From assembly GCA_016869595.1 (NCBI GenBank), contig VGDT01000012.1:1-64000 (forward strand): a stretch of DNA of 64,000 bases, given 5' to 3'. Positions 7,656-15,584 of this stretch are shown one piece after another. Made by a program: the position numbers and the translations under genes. The DNA comes from Alphaproteobacteria bacterium. GTDB lineage: Bacteria; Pseudomonadota; Alphaproteobacteria; Rhizobiales; Beijerinckiaceae. The notes under the pieces are model-generated. The model saw only the letters and a program-made list of their open reading frames with translations. It made no database searches and was not told where the DNA came from. Each line of letters starts with the position of its first letter. Within the stretch, counting starts at the first letter, position 1.

Positions 7656-9197
7656 TCAGGCCGCAAGACGCCCCAATGCAAGCCCCGCGCGATAGGAAAG
7701 CGCCTCGGCGAGATGCGGCCTGCCGACAGAGTCGGCGCCGTCGAGATCGGCGATCGTGCGCGCGAGCTTCAAGACGCGGTGAAATCCACGCGCGGTAAGG
7801 CCAAAACGCTCTGACGCGTCGCGGATCAGCGCGGTCCCTGCGCTGTCGAGCTTCGCCACGCGCTCGATGACAGCCGCGGGCGCGGCGGCGTTAGCGGCGA
7901 CGCTTGGTAGAGAAAGGGCGTCATAGCGGGCGCGCTGAATCTCGCGGGCGCGCGCAACGCGGGTCGCGACCTGCCGCGAACCTTCACTCGGCGGCGGCAG
8001 CACGAGATCGGCGGCGGTCACGGCCGGCACTTCGATCTGCAAATCGAAACGGTCGAGCAGCGGACCCGAGAGCCTCGCCTGATATTGCGCGACACAGCGC
8101 TCATTAGGCTGGCGCCTGCACGCGTAGCCGGGGTCCATCGCGTGACCGCAGCGGCAAGGATTCATCGCCGCGACGAGCTGGAAGCGCGCCGGATAGACGG
8201 CGCGATGATTGGCGCGCGACACCGCGATCTCGCCGGTTTCGAGCGGCTGACGAAGGCTGTCGAGAACTTGCGGCTGGAACTCCGGCAGTTCATCGAGAAA
8301 GAGCACGCCGTGATGCGCGAGCGAAATTTCGCCGGGACGTGCATGAACGCCGCCGCCAACGAGCGCGGGCATCGAGGCGGAGTGGTGGGGCGCGCGAAAC
8401 GGCCGCCGGTCGGTGAGTTCGCCGCCAGCGATCTGTCCCGCGACCGAATGGATCATTGAGACTTCGAGCAATTCGCGCGGCGTCAGCGGCGGCAGAATCG
8501 AGGGCAGCCGCGCGGCGAGCATCGATTTTCCCGCGCCCGGAGGACCGCTCATGAGAAGATTGTGGCCGCCGGCGGCGGCGATTTCGAGCGCACGCTTGGC
8601 GCTCTCCTGACCCTTGATGTCTGAAAGATCGGGTTGATCGACGGCGAGCTTGCGCACCGCCGGCTGAGGCCGCGCCAGAACTTGCACGCCCTTGACGTGA
8701 TTGACCAATTGAATGAGCGAGCGCGGCGCGATCACCTCCATGTCGCTCGACGCCCAGGCCGCTTCAGGCCCGCATTCGCTCGGACAGATGAGCCCCAATC
8801 CACGCGCGTTGGCGGCGACGGCGGCCGGTAGGACGCCTGCGGTCGGCGTCAACGTTCCGTCGAGCGCAAGTTCGCCGAGCACGACGAATCCTTCGAGTGC
8901 GTCGGAAGGAATGGCGCCGATCGCCGCCATGACGCCGAGCGCGATCGGCACGTCGTAATGGCTGCCCTCTTTCGGCCTGTCGGCGGGCGCGAGATTGACG
9001 GTAATGCGCTTAGCGGGCAGCGCGAGACCTGAGGCGATCAGTGCGGCGCGCACACGCTCGCGCGATTCCGCTACGGCCTTGTCGGCGAGCCCAACGACAT
9101 TGAACACGACAGCGCCGCTTGAGATTTGCACCTGAACGTCGACGGGACGGGCCTCGACGCCTTCGAAAGCGACCGTCGCCACCCTCACCGCCATCAC
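7656..9197 (-). CDS. comM: ComM/YifB family AAA+ ATPase (Mg chelatase-like)
   Basis: ComM is a hexameric branch-migration helicase that extends heteroduplexes during natural transformation; YifB homologues occur widely in non-competent species. The 513 aa protein has the N-terminal Lon-S5-like ChlI domain (about 1-170), a Walker A (SGPPGAGKSMLA, about residue 215), a Walker B (GVLFLDELPE), and the Cys-rich segment MNPCRCGHAMDPGYACRR with the C-terminal Mg_chelatase_C domain. Length and order are normal. The hybrid kinase gene follows after 10 bases and is probably co-transcribed. Confidence 0.96.
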   Translation of the reverse strand: MMAVRVATVAFEGVEARPVDVQVQISSGAVVFNVVGLADKAVAESRERVRAALIASGLALPAKRITVNLAPADRPKEGSHYDVPIALGVMAAIGAIPSDALEGFVVLGELALDGTLTPTAGVLPAAVAANARGLGLICPSECGPEAAWASSDMEVIAPRSLIQLVNHVKGVQVLARPQPAVRKLAVDQPDLSDIKGQESAKRALEIAAAGGHNLLMSGPPGAGKSMLAARLPSILPPLTPRELLEVSMIHSVAGQIAGGELTDRRPFRAPHHSASMPALVGGGVHARPGEISLAHHGVLFLDELPEFQPQVLDSLRQPLETGEIAVSRANHRAVYPARFQLVAAMNPCRCGHAMDPGYACRRQPNERCVAQYQARLSGPLLDRFDLQIEVPAVTAADLVLPPPSEGSRQVATRVARAREIQRARYDALSLPSVAANAAAPAAVIERVAKLDSAGTALIRDASERFGLTARGFHRVLKLARTIADLDGADSVGRPHLAEALSYRAGLALGRLAA

Positions 9198-9400
9198 TCG
9201 CCCCCGAGCATTTCTTTCAAAGATATGCGGGAAAGCATAGCTGGCGCTATGGCGACAAGCAAGAACAATATGTGAACATTTCCGTCGCCAATAACCTAGT
9301 TTCAGGTTGGCAATTGTCAGGCCCAGGGTTGAACCCAGATATTGGGAGGCGCGAACCCCGCGGATATGCGTGGCGGCGCCAGGGAAGAAGGAGATCCGGA

Positions 9401-9661
9401 ATGAAATTGAGATCAGGTCTCGCGCTCATTTTTGCGGCGGCTTTGGCCGCCCCGGCCTATGCGGCCATGCCAGTGGCGCCAAATGGCTCGGCGGGCGCGC
9501 CGATCGTGCAGGTTTATGGCGGTTGCGGCCCTTATGGCCATCGCGGTCCGTATGGCGGCTGTCGCTGGGGCGGACAGTGGGGCGGCTACGGCGTTGGTCG
9601 CGCCTGCCCGCCAGGCTTCCACCTCGGCCCTTACGGCCGCCGCTGCTGGCCGAACTACTAA
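9401..9661 (+). CDS. Small secreted Gly/Cys-rich protein (GCG_CRPN type)
   Basis: An 86 aa protein with a clear Sec signal peptide (about residues 1-22, ending AYA-AM), followed by a short mature region rich in Gly, Tyr, Arg and Pro. It has the motifs GGCGPYGHRGPYGGC and CPPGFHLGPYGRRCWPNY, matching what is called the GCG_CRPN protein type in alphaproteobacteria. Four cysteines in the mature part could form two disulphides. A strong ribosome binding site (AAGGAG) sets the start at 9401 rather than at the upstream in-frame codon. Function is unknown; the protein is presumably periplasmic or extracellular. Confidence 0.8.
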   Translation: MKLRSGLALIFAAALAAPAYAAMPVAPNGSAGAPIVQVYGGCGPYGHRGPYGGCRWGGQWGGYGVGRACPPGFHLGPYGRRCWPNY

Positions 9662-9680
9662 AAGACGGCGTCAGAGAGAC

Positions 9681-9700
9681 CGGGACGGACCTCCGTCCCG
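9681..9700. terminator. Hairpin between convergent genes
   Basis: An 8-bp perfect stem (CGGGACGG / CCGTCCCG) with a 4-nt loop lies 20 bases after the small secreted protein and just beyond the end of the convergent arginine dihydrolase-like gene. There is no T tract, so a terminator role is only likely, not certain. Confidence 0.4.
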
Positions 9701-9730
9701 GCGCACCCTACAGTAATTCCCAAGACCCGC

Positions 9731-10681
9731 TTAGCCTCCCGTCCTGACCCTGGAGGTAGCGTGCGGCAACTGCAGCGTCAGACATTTCGCAGCGCCCCCT
9801 GCCTTCATGAATTCGGTAAGCGGCGTGACGACCGGCGTGAAGCCGGCGTCGATCAAACGCGGGCGAAGATCGTCGGAACAGGCGTTGAGGAAAACATGCC
9901 CGGCGACTTCGACAGCGTTGCAGGCGAATGCAAGCGCGTCTTTTTCGCCGACTTCGATCCGCTTCTGCGGCGGCACGATCGCGCGAATCGCCTCTTGTGA
10001 CGCGATGTCGAACGCCGCCGGATAATACATCGTCCAGCCGCCGCTCAGCGGACAGAAGCATGTATCGAGATGGTAGAAGCGCGCATCGACGAGCTCCAGC
10101 GCGATCACTGGCCGCCTGAACACTTTTTCCAGTTGCTTGGGCGCATCTTCGCCCGAGCGCCAGCCATAGCCGCACCAGACAATGCCCCGCGCGTGATCGA
10201 TGAGCGCGTCGCCGGCGCCTTCAAAAGGAACGTTCTCCGGCCAGTCAGCAATCGAATAGCCTTGCGCTTCGAACCATTCGCAAAACAGACGCTCTTCCGG
10301 CCGCCGCTCCTTGGCGCGAAATCGGCTCACCACAGCCTTGTCGCCAATCGCAAGCCCCGCATTGGCGGTGAAAACCATGTCCGGCAGGCCCGGCGTCGGC
10401 GCGACGAAAGCGATGTCGCTATGGGCCGCCAGATTGCGGCGCAAGTTTTCCCATTGCGCCTGAGCGCGTGGCAGCGTCGCTTGCCCGACTTGGTTCTCCA
10501 TCCAGGGATTGATGACGTAATCGACGCCGAAATGATCCGGCGCGCACATGAGGATAGCGCCGCGTGCGGGCCGCCGCGCCGCGTGATCTCGCGAGCGCTC
10601 TCGCGGCGCGTATTCCGCCACAGCGACGTCAGCGTCGAAGTCCGCCGGCGAATTTCCTTGTTCTAAACGATTGTCCATCAC
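9731..10681 (-). CDS. Arginine dihydrolase/DDAH-like guanidine-modifying enzyme
   Basis: This 316 aa protein belongs to the pentein (guanidine-group modifying) superfamily. It resembles the arginine dihydrolase domain of ArgZ/AgrE (arginine to ornithine, ammonia and CO2) and dimethylarginine dimethylaminohydrolases. Diagnostic segments are MCAPDHFGVDYVINPWME near residue 45, NAGLAIG, the catalytic His in FYHLDTCFCP, and the Cys in KAGGAAKCLTLQL near the C-terminus. There is no C-terminal ornithine cyclodeaminase domain, unlike AgrE. It is divergent from an Lrp/AsnC regulator, the usual arrangement for amino-acid-responsive catabolic genes, so arginine is a likely substrate. I cannot separate arginine dihydrolase from DDAH activity by eye. 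Confidence 0.85.
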   Translation of the reverse strand: MMDNRLEQGNSPADFDADVAVAEYAPRERSRDHAARRPARGAILMCAPDHFGVDYVINPWMENQVGQATLPRAQAQWENLRRNLAAHSDIAFVAPTPGLPDMVFTANAGLAIGDKAVVSRFRAKERRPEERLFCEWFEAQGYSIADWPENVPFEGAGDALIDHARGIVWCGYGWRSGEDAPKQLEKVFRRPVIALELVDARFYHLDTCFCPLSGGWTMYYPAAFDIASQEAIRAIVPPQKRIEVGEKDALAFACNAVEVAGHVFLNACSDDLRPRLIDAGFTPVVTPLTEFMKAGGAAKCLTLQLPHATSRVRTGG

Positions 10682-10834
10682 GCAGCCTGTCCAGCCTTTA
10701 CGAGAGTTGGAGAAGACCTAAGACGCGGCGACGCTAATCAAAATCTCCAGAAGTTATCAAAATGCCTGTAGTCTTGTGAGAATTGCCATAAATATTGATC
10801 ATTTCGCTAGAACGCCAAGCCATGAACCCAAGCC
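10682..10834. promoter_or_regulatory. Divergent promoter region, dihydrolase / Lrp regulator
   Basis: This 153-bp gap between divergent genes is distinctly AT-rich for this genome around 10735-10805, as expected for an Lrp/AsnC-controlled divergent promoter. No single convincing palindromic site is evident. Confidence 0.4.
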
Positions 10835-11251
10835 ATGGACGACCTTGACCATAGATTGATCGCCTTGCTGCGAACAGACGCGCGCGCCTCGCTCTCTCAG
10901 CTCGCCAAGGCGCTTGGCGTCTCGCGCGGAACAGTTCAGAACCGGCTCGACAAGCTGATCGCTTCCGACGTGATCCTGGGATTTACGGTTCGGCTGAAGA
11001 ATGCCGCCACGCCGGATCGAATCCGCGCGATCATGATGGTTGAAGTCTCCGGCAAGAACTCACGTCGCGTTGCGCATGAGTTGCGCGGGCTGCCTCAGAT
11101 CCATGCGCTATACAGCACCAATGGTCCTTTCGACCTCATCGCTGAAATCGAATGCGCCAATCTTGAGGAATTCGATCGTCTGCTGTCGAGCGTGAGAACG
11201 ATCGAAGGAATCGCTCGAAGCGAAACCAGCCTGCTGCTCGCTCCCGCCTGA
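10835..11251 (+). CDS. Lrp/AsnC family transcriptional regulator
   Basis: A 138 aa one-domain-plus-one regulator. Residues 1-60 are the AsnC-type winged HTH (LDHRLIALLRTDARAS, then LAKALGVSRGTVQNRLDKL). Residues 65-135 are the RAM/AsnC ligand-binding, oligomerisation domain (MVEVSGKNS, GPFDLIAEIE). It is slightly shorter than typical Lrp (about 150-165). It is divergent from the arginine dihydrolase-like gene, which it most likely controls in response to arginine or a related amino acid. The ribosome binding site before 10835 is weak. Confidence 0.93.
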   Translation: MDDLDHRLIALLRTDARASLSQLAKALGVSRGTVQNRLDKLIASDVILGFTVRLKNAATPDRIRAIMMVEVSGKNSRRVAHELRGLPQIHALYSTNGPFDLIAEIECANLEEFDRLLSSVRTIEGIARSETSLLLAPA

Positions 11252-11255
11252 ATTT

Positions 11256-12695
11256 TTAAAAATGCGTTGCAGCCGCCGCTTTGGACTCGGCCTGGCCAAG
11301 TTGTTCATCGCCTTCCGTCGCGCGCGGCAGCAAAACGCGCGCGATCAGGCCATGGGGTTCTCGATCAAGCAACGACACGGACCCGCCGTGGTTCTCAACA
11401 AGCGAGCGCACGATCGATAGCCCGAGTCCGAAGCCGCTGTGCTGGTCGAGCGTTCGTCCTGGCTGCCCGCGAACGAAAGGTTCAAAGGCGGATTTCTTAC
11501 TCTCCGCCGAAATCCCTGGCCCGTCGTCCACGACGTCGATCTGAAGAAGTTTCTCCGGACGTTCCGCCAAAAAAATGTCCGCGGTCTTCGCGTGATGCGT
11601 CGCGTTTTCGACAAGATTAGTGAAGATTCGCTGAATGTCGCTGAGCGACCCGAAAATCATTTTATGGCCGTCGCCATGGTAGGTGACATTGTGCCCAAGA
11701 TCACAAAACTCGTCCGCGACCGTTTGCAGAACGCTGTCCAGATCAATGAGCGAACAATCGGACTTGTCGTCTCCTTCAGCGCGCAAATATTGAAGATTCT
11801 TGAAAAGCATCCCGTCCATGAGATCGATGTCGCGCATCATGCGCTGCTGGAGGCTCTCATCAGAAACGAACTCCGTTTTCAGCTTCAGCCGCGTGATGAT
11901 CGTTCGCAAGTCATGGCTTACCGCCGCCAGCACATGAGCTCTCGCGGCGATCATCTTGCTGATGCGCGCCTGCATGCGGTTGAGCGAGCGCGTCAGCTCG
12001 CGAACTTCCTGCGGACCCCGTTCAGCGAGCGGCGTTTTTGTGTCGACGTCGTTTGGAATCTGCTCGGCGTATTTCGCAAGTCGTTGGAGCGGCGCCATGA
12101 TCGCGTTCAACGCCCAGAAAATGAAGATTGCAGTGAAGATGATGAAGGACAGCGCGGTTCGCGCGCCCTGAGTCAGGATGAAGGGTTCATCCTCCGCATG
12201 TTGCCAAAGCCACCGCCATATTGAGCCCGGAGATTTTTGATGCTGCGAAATTGAAATGGTCGCATAGCCGCCTTTGCGCAATTCGACAGCGAGGACACCG
12301 TAGTCTCCCGGGGCTGGACTGCCGACCTCGAACACGTCTGCGCCTTCCCACAACCGTGAATCGATGTGGCGGATTTCGTTGTCGAAGGCGACGTCCCGGC
12401 CAGACGAATCATTCGCCGCCGGAGGACGCGACTCTTGGATTGCGATATTGGCGTAGGGAACGGCATGAGAAAGCTCTGAAACGATAGTCGCTCGTTCCGA
12501 CAGTGGCGCGACATCCAACGCCAGGATTATGCCAGCAATAAAGTCGCCCTGGTCGACAATGTGGCGCCTGCCGAACACATGAAACATGCCGATAACGATC
12601 GTTTGAAACGCGACAATCGACACAAGAATGAGCAGCGTGATTTGCACGGCCAGCTTGTTGAGCGGGAAACGCCATCGTACGCTGCTGGGCTTCAT
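11256..12695 (-). CDS. Sensor histidine kinase (EnvZ-like)
   Basis: A 479 aa two-helix membrane kinase: TM1 about residues 15-38, a periplasmic domain of about 130 residues, TM2 about 183-203, HAMP, HisKA and HATPase. The N box is NLVENATHH, followed by DDGPGI and GFGLGLSIV. The H box reads AAVSHDLRTIITRLKLK. The proline that normally follows HDLRT in EnvZ-type kinases is Ile here, which in other kinases can change phosphatase behaviour. The start overlaps the response regulator stop by four bases, so the two are one operon. Divergence from the SulP/hydrogenase-related operon suggests it controls that operon. The ligand is unknown. Confidence 0.93.
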   Translation of the reverse strand: MKPSSVRWRFPLNKLAVQITLLILVSIVAFQTIVIGMFHVFGRRHIVDQGDFIAGIILALDVAPLSERATIVSELSHAVPYANIAIQESRPPAANDSSGRDVAFDNEIRHIDSRLWEGADVFEVGSPAPGDYGVLAVELRKGGYATISISQHQKSPGSIWRWLWQHAEDEPFILTQGARTALSFIIFTAIFIFWALNAIMAPLQRLAKYAEQIPNDVDTKTPLAERGPQEVRELTRSLNRMQARISKMIAARAHVLAAVSHDLRTIITRLKLKTEFVSDESLQQRMMRDIDLMDGMLFKNLQYLRAEGDDKSDCSLIDLDSVLQTVADEFCDLGHNVTYHGDGHKMIFGSLSDIQRIFTNLVENATHHAKTADIFLAERPEKLLQIDVVDDGPGISAESKKSAFEPFVRGQPGRTLDQHSGFGLGLSIVRSLVENHGGSVSLLDREPHGLIARVLLPRATEGDEQLGQAESKAAAATHF

Positions 12696-13411
12696 GCGCG
12701 CACCACCTGCGTCGAAAAGATATAGCCTTCGGAGCGCACCGTCTGAATCAACGCGGGCTTCTTCGGGTCCGCCTCTATCTTCTGCCGAAGCCGGCTGATC
12801 AGGACGTCGATGCTACGCTCGAAAGGACCGGATGTCGGGCCATGCGTCATGTTGATCAGCTGCTCGCGGGTCAACACCCGGTTCGGATTTTCGCATAACG
12901 CATGCAACAGATCGAATTCGGCGCCGGTCATTGCGACCTTCATTCCGCAAGGCGCGACGACTTCTCGGGCGAGCACGTCGACGCGCCAACCTGAGAAAAG
13001 ATAGGCCTGCCGAACCGTGCGCCCATCGACAGCGCTCGGGGCCTCGGTTCGCCTCAAGACGGCGCGGATGCGCGCCAGCAGCTCGCGCGAATTAAACGGC
13101 TTAACGATGTAATCGTCGGCCCCCAATTCGAGCCCCAAGATCTTATCGATATCCTCGGATTGCGCCGTCAGAATAATTATCGGAAGGCGTCGTTCGGAAC
13201 GCACGCGCCGACAGATCGAGAGACCGTCTTCGTCAGGCAGATTGAGATCAAGAATGAGCAGGTCATATGCGCCCGCGCCGAAAGCGGCGGCCATTTCCTG
13301 GGCGTTTGAAGCCACCTTTGTTTGGATATCGTGCGCCGCGAGATAGCGCGAGATGAACTCGCCGATTTCGGCATCGTCTTCGACGATCAGGATTGAAACG
13401 GGAGAAGTCAA
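12692..13411 (-). CDS. OmpR-family response regulator
   Basis: A 239 aa regulator. The receiver domain (1-120) has the acidic pair EDD near residue 11, the phospho-acceptor Asp in LILDLNLPDEDG, and Lys in YIVKPFNSRE. The C-terminal winged-helix domain (about 135-235) has the recognition-helix region ERSIDVLISRLRQKIE and the wing VRSEGYIF. It is the first gene of an operon with the EnvZ-like kinase (ATGA overlap). A direct repeat with 11-bp period (13460-13476) lies about 50 bases upstream of its start and is a candidate binding site. Confidence 0.95.
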   Translation of the reverse strand: MTSPVSILIVEDDAEIGEFISRYLAAHDIQTKVASNAQEMAAAFGAGAYDLLILDLNLPDEDGLSICRRVRSERRLPIIILTAQSEDIDKILGLELGADDYIVKPFNSRELLARIRAVLRRTEAPSAVDGRTVRQAYLFSGWRVDVLAREVVAPCGMKVAMTGAEFDLLHALCENPNRVLTREQLINMTHGPTSGPFERSIDVLISRLRQKIEADPKKPALIQTVRSEGYIFSTQVVRA

Positions 13412-13459
13412 AGGGCGCGCGATCGCTTTCGTTGAGATGGGCGGAAACTAATAATGTAA

Positions 13460-13476
13460 TGTTTCTAGAGTGTTTC
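13460..13476. promoter_or_regulatory. Candidate OmpR-type direct-repeat operator
   Basis: TGTTTC-TAGAG-TGTTTC has two identical hexamers at an 11-bp period, the layout OmpR/PhoB-class regulators usually bind. Inverse copies (GAAACA) occur at 13561-13566 and 13591-13596, 30 bp apart, in the same 280-bp divergent region between the response regulator and the SulP gene. No other feature is seen in this gap. Confidence 0.4.
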
Positions 13477-13691
13477 CATCAAAAAATCGGCCTCAGCGCG
13501 CGGAGTTTGAACGCCTTTTGGACTTATGACCGAGTGGCGTCCTGATTCAGAAAGGAGCCAGAAACAATCTGTGCGCTGCGAAAAGATGGAGAAACACCCG
13601 ATCGGATGACCTGTCCTATGGTGCGGCCGCGCCAAGAAACCCGCGCTAAATTCCCATCCTGCCTTAACCTCATCAGTTGCAAGGACGAAGC

Positions 13692-15527
13692 ATGAAGAGC
13701 AAGGCTCACGCTCTTACGGATGGCTTGGAAGCCGCGGTCGACGCGAATGGCTCCCATCTCTCCGGCTCTCCGGCGCACGCCGAATGGCGCGCTTCTTGTG
13801 GTGAAAACTCGGCCGATGCCGAACAGCTTTCCCTCCTGACGGGTCAAGGTCCAGCCCCCAAGATTGAGAGCCGACACGGCATGAGCAAGGCGATTTCAAC
13901 TCGCTTCATTCCAAAAAGCGGGATCGCCGGATTGGTCGAAAATTGGCGAACGGACATCTTGTCCGGCTTCCTGGTCTTTCTCATCGCCTTGCCGCTGTGC
14001 CTCGGCATTTCGATGGCGTCGGGCTTTCCCCCGCAGGCGGGCATCATCACTGCGATCATTGGGGGCCTGCTCGTCTCGCGCATCAACGGTTCCTTCGTGA
14101 CCATCACCGGTCCGGCGGCAGGCCTCATCGTGGTCATTCTCGACTCGGTGCAGGCGCTCGGCGGCGGCGACGCCAAGGCCGGCTACCACTACACCTTGGC
14201 CGCGATCGTGTGCGCCAGCGTCATCCAGACGCTGATGGGCCTGATGAAGGCCGGCAAGATGAGCGCCTTTTTCCCGTCCTCCGCCGTGCATGGCATGCTG
14301 GCGGCGATCGGCATCATCATCATGGCCAAGCAGATTCACGTCATGCTCGGCGTTAAGCCCGACGCGCAGAGTCTGTTTGCGACGATCGGCGCTATCCCGA
14401 CAAGCCTTCGCGACATGAATCCGGAGGTCGCGATCATTGGCGGCCTTGGATTGCTCATCCTGATCGCCTGGTCGGTCGTGAAGAACCGCCGCCTAAAAAT
14501 GATTCCGGCGCCGATCATCGTCGTGATCGTCGGCATGGCGCTCGCGCAATATTTCGATCTCGACGACGAGCATATCTATCTTTTCCTGCCGGACTATCCG
14601 TTCCTGCCGCATCACGAATTCACGATCGGGCCGAAATTTCTGGTCTCCATCCCGCAGAACTTTCTGTCCGGCTTCGCCTTCCCGGATTTCTTATTGATCG
14701 GCACAAGCGTGTTCTGGCGACAGGTCTTTGCCATTTGTCTCGTTGGAAGCCTGGAAAGCTTGCTCAGCGCGGCGGCGGTTGATAAGCTCGATCCCTACAA
14801 GCGGACTTCCGATCTCAACCGCGACATCGCCGCGGTGGGCGTCGGCAACATCATCTGCGGCTTGATTGGCGGTATGCCGATGATCGCCGAAATCGTTCGC
14901 AGCTCAGCGAACGTTAACAATGGCGCACGCACGGGATGGGCGAATTTCTTCCACGGATTGTTCCTGCTGATCTTCGTCGCGCTGTTCCCGAAGGTCATTC
15001 ACGAAATCCCGCTGGCCTCGCTCGCCGCGCTCCTGGTGTTTACCGGCTATCGTCTTGCGTCTCCGCTCGAGTTTAAGAAAACCTTGGCGATCGGCTGGGA
15101 CCAGCTCACAGTCTTCATGATCACTATCATCGGCGTGCTGGCGACCGATCTCTTGATCGGCGTGGCGATCGGCATCGTCGCCGAGTTCCTGTTCCACGTG
15201 TGGCGCAGCGTCAATTGGGGCGAGGTCTTCAGGCTGCATCACGACGTCGTAGAGACTGAGCCGGGCGTTTATCACGTCAAAATCGGCGGCGCCGCCTTCT
15301 TCGCCAATTACCTTGCGCTCAAGAGCGATCTTGCGAAGCTCCCCAAGGGCAAGACGATCATCTTCGATCTTTCTGAGTCCTCATGCATTGACCATACGGT
15401 GATGGACAACCTCCATCACTTCTGCGAGGATTATGAAGCCAACGGCGGGCGCGCAGAGATTCGCGGACTCGATCAACACGTCGCGACATCCAACCATCCT
15501 CTCGCGCCCCGCAAGCGCGCCGCTTAG
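13692..15527 (+). CDS. SulP-family inorganic anion transporter with STAS domain
   Basis: SulP proteins carry sulfate, bicarbonate or other anions across the inner membrane. The protein is 611 aa: a hydrophilic N-terminal region of about 90 residues, 10-14 membrane helices (IALPLCLGISMASGFPP in the first; FVTITGPAAGLIVVI next), and a short C-terminal STAS domain (FDLSESSCIDHTVMDNL). The ATG at 13692 has a ribosome binding site (AAGGA). The ATG at 13881, which would give a more usual N-terminus, has none convincing. The hydrogenase-related operon follows after 57 bases, and this linkage suggests the anion flux is coupled to that complex. Bicarbonate is my preferred substrate by analogy with NuoL-linked carbon uptake systems; sulfate cannot be excluded. 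Confidence 0.88.
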   Translation: MKSKAHALTDGLEAAVDANGSHLSGSPAHAEWRASCGENSADAEQLSLLTGQGPAPKIESRHGMSKAISTRFIPKSGIAGLVENWRTDILSGFLVFLIALPLCLGISMASGFPPQAGIITAIIGGLLVSRINGSFVTITGPAAGLIVVILDSVQALGGGDAKAGYHYTLAAIVCASVIQTLMGLMKAGKMSAFFPSSAVHGMLAAIGIIIMAKQIHVMLGVKPDAQSLFATIGAIPTSLRDMNPEVAIIGGLGLLILIAWSVVKNRRLKMIPAPIIVVIVGMALAQYFDLDDEHIYLFLPDYPFLPHHEFTIGPKFLVSIPQNFLSGFAFPDFLLIGTSVFWRQVFAICLVGSLESLLSAAAVDKLDPYKRTSDLNRDIAAVGVGNIICGLIGGMPMIAEIVRSSANVNNGARTGWANFFHGLFLLIFVALFPKVIHEIPLASLAALLVFTGYRLASPLEFKKTLAIGWDQLTVFMITIIGVLATDLLIGVAIGIVAEFLFHVWRSVNWGEVFRLHHDVVETEPGVYHVKIGGAAFFANYLALKSDLAKLPKGKTIIFDLSESSCIDHTVMDNLHHFCEDYEANGGRAEIRGLDQHVATSNHPLAPRKRAA

Positions 15528-15584
15528 TTCCTAAATTCGCGCACGCGTGTCCGACGACCATCACGTCGACTCGAAGGTGAAAGC

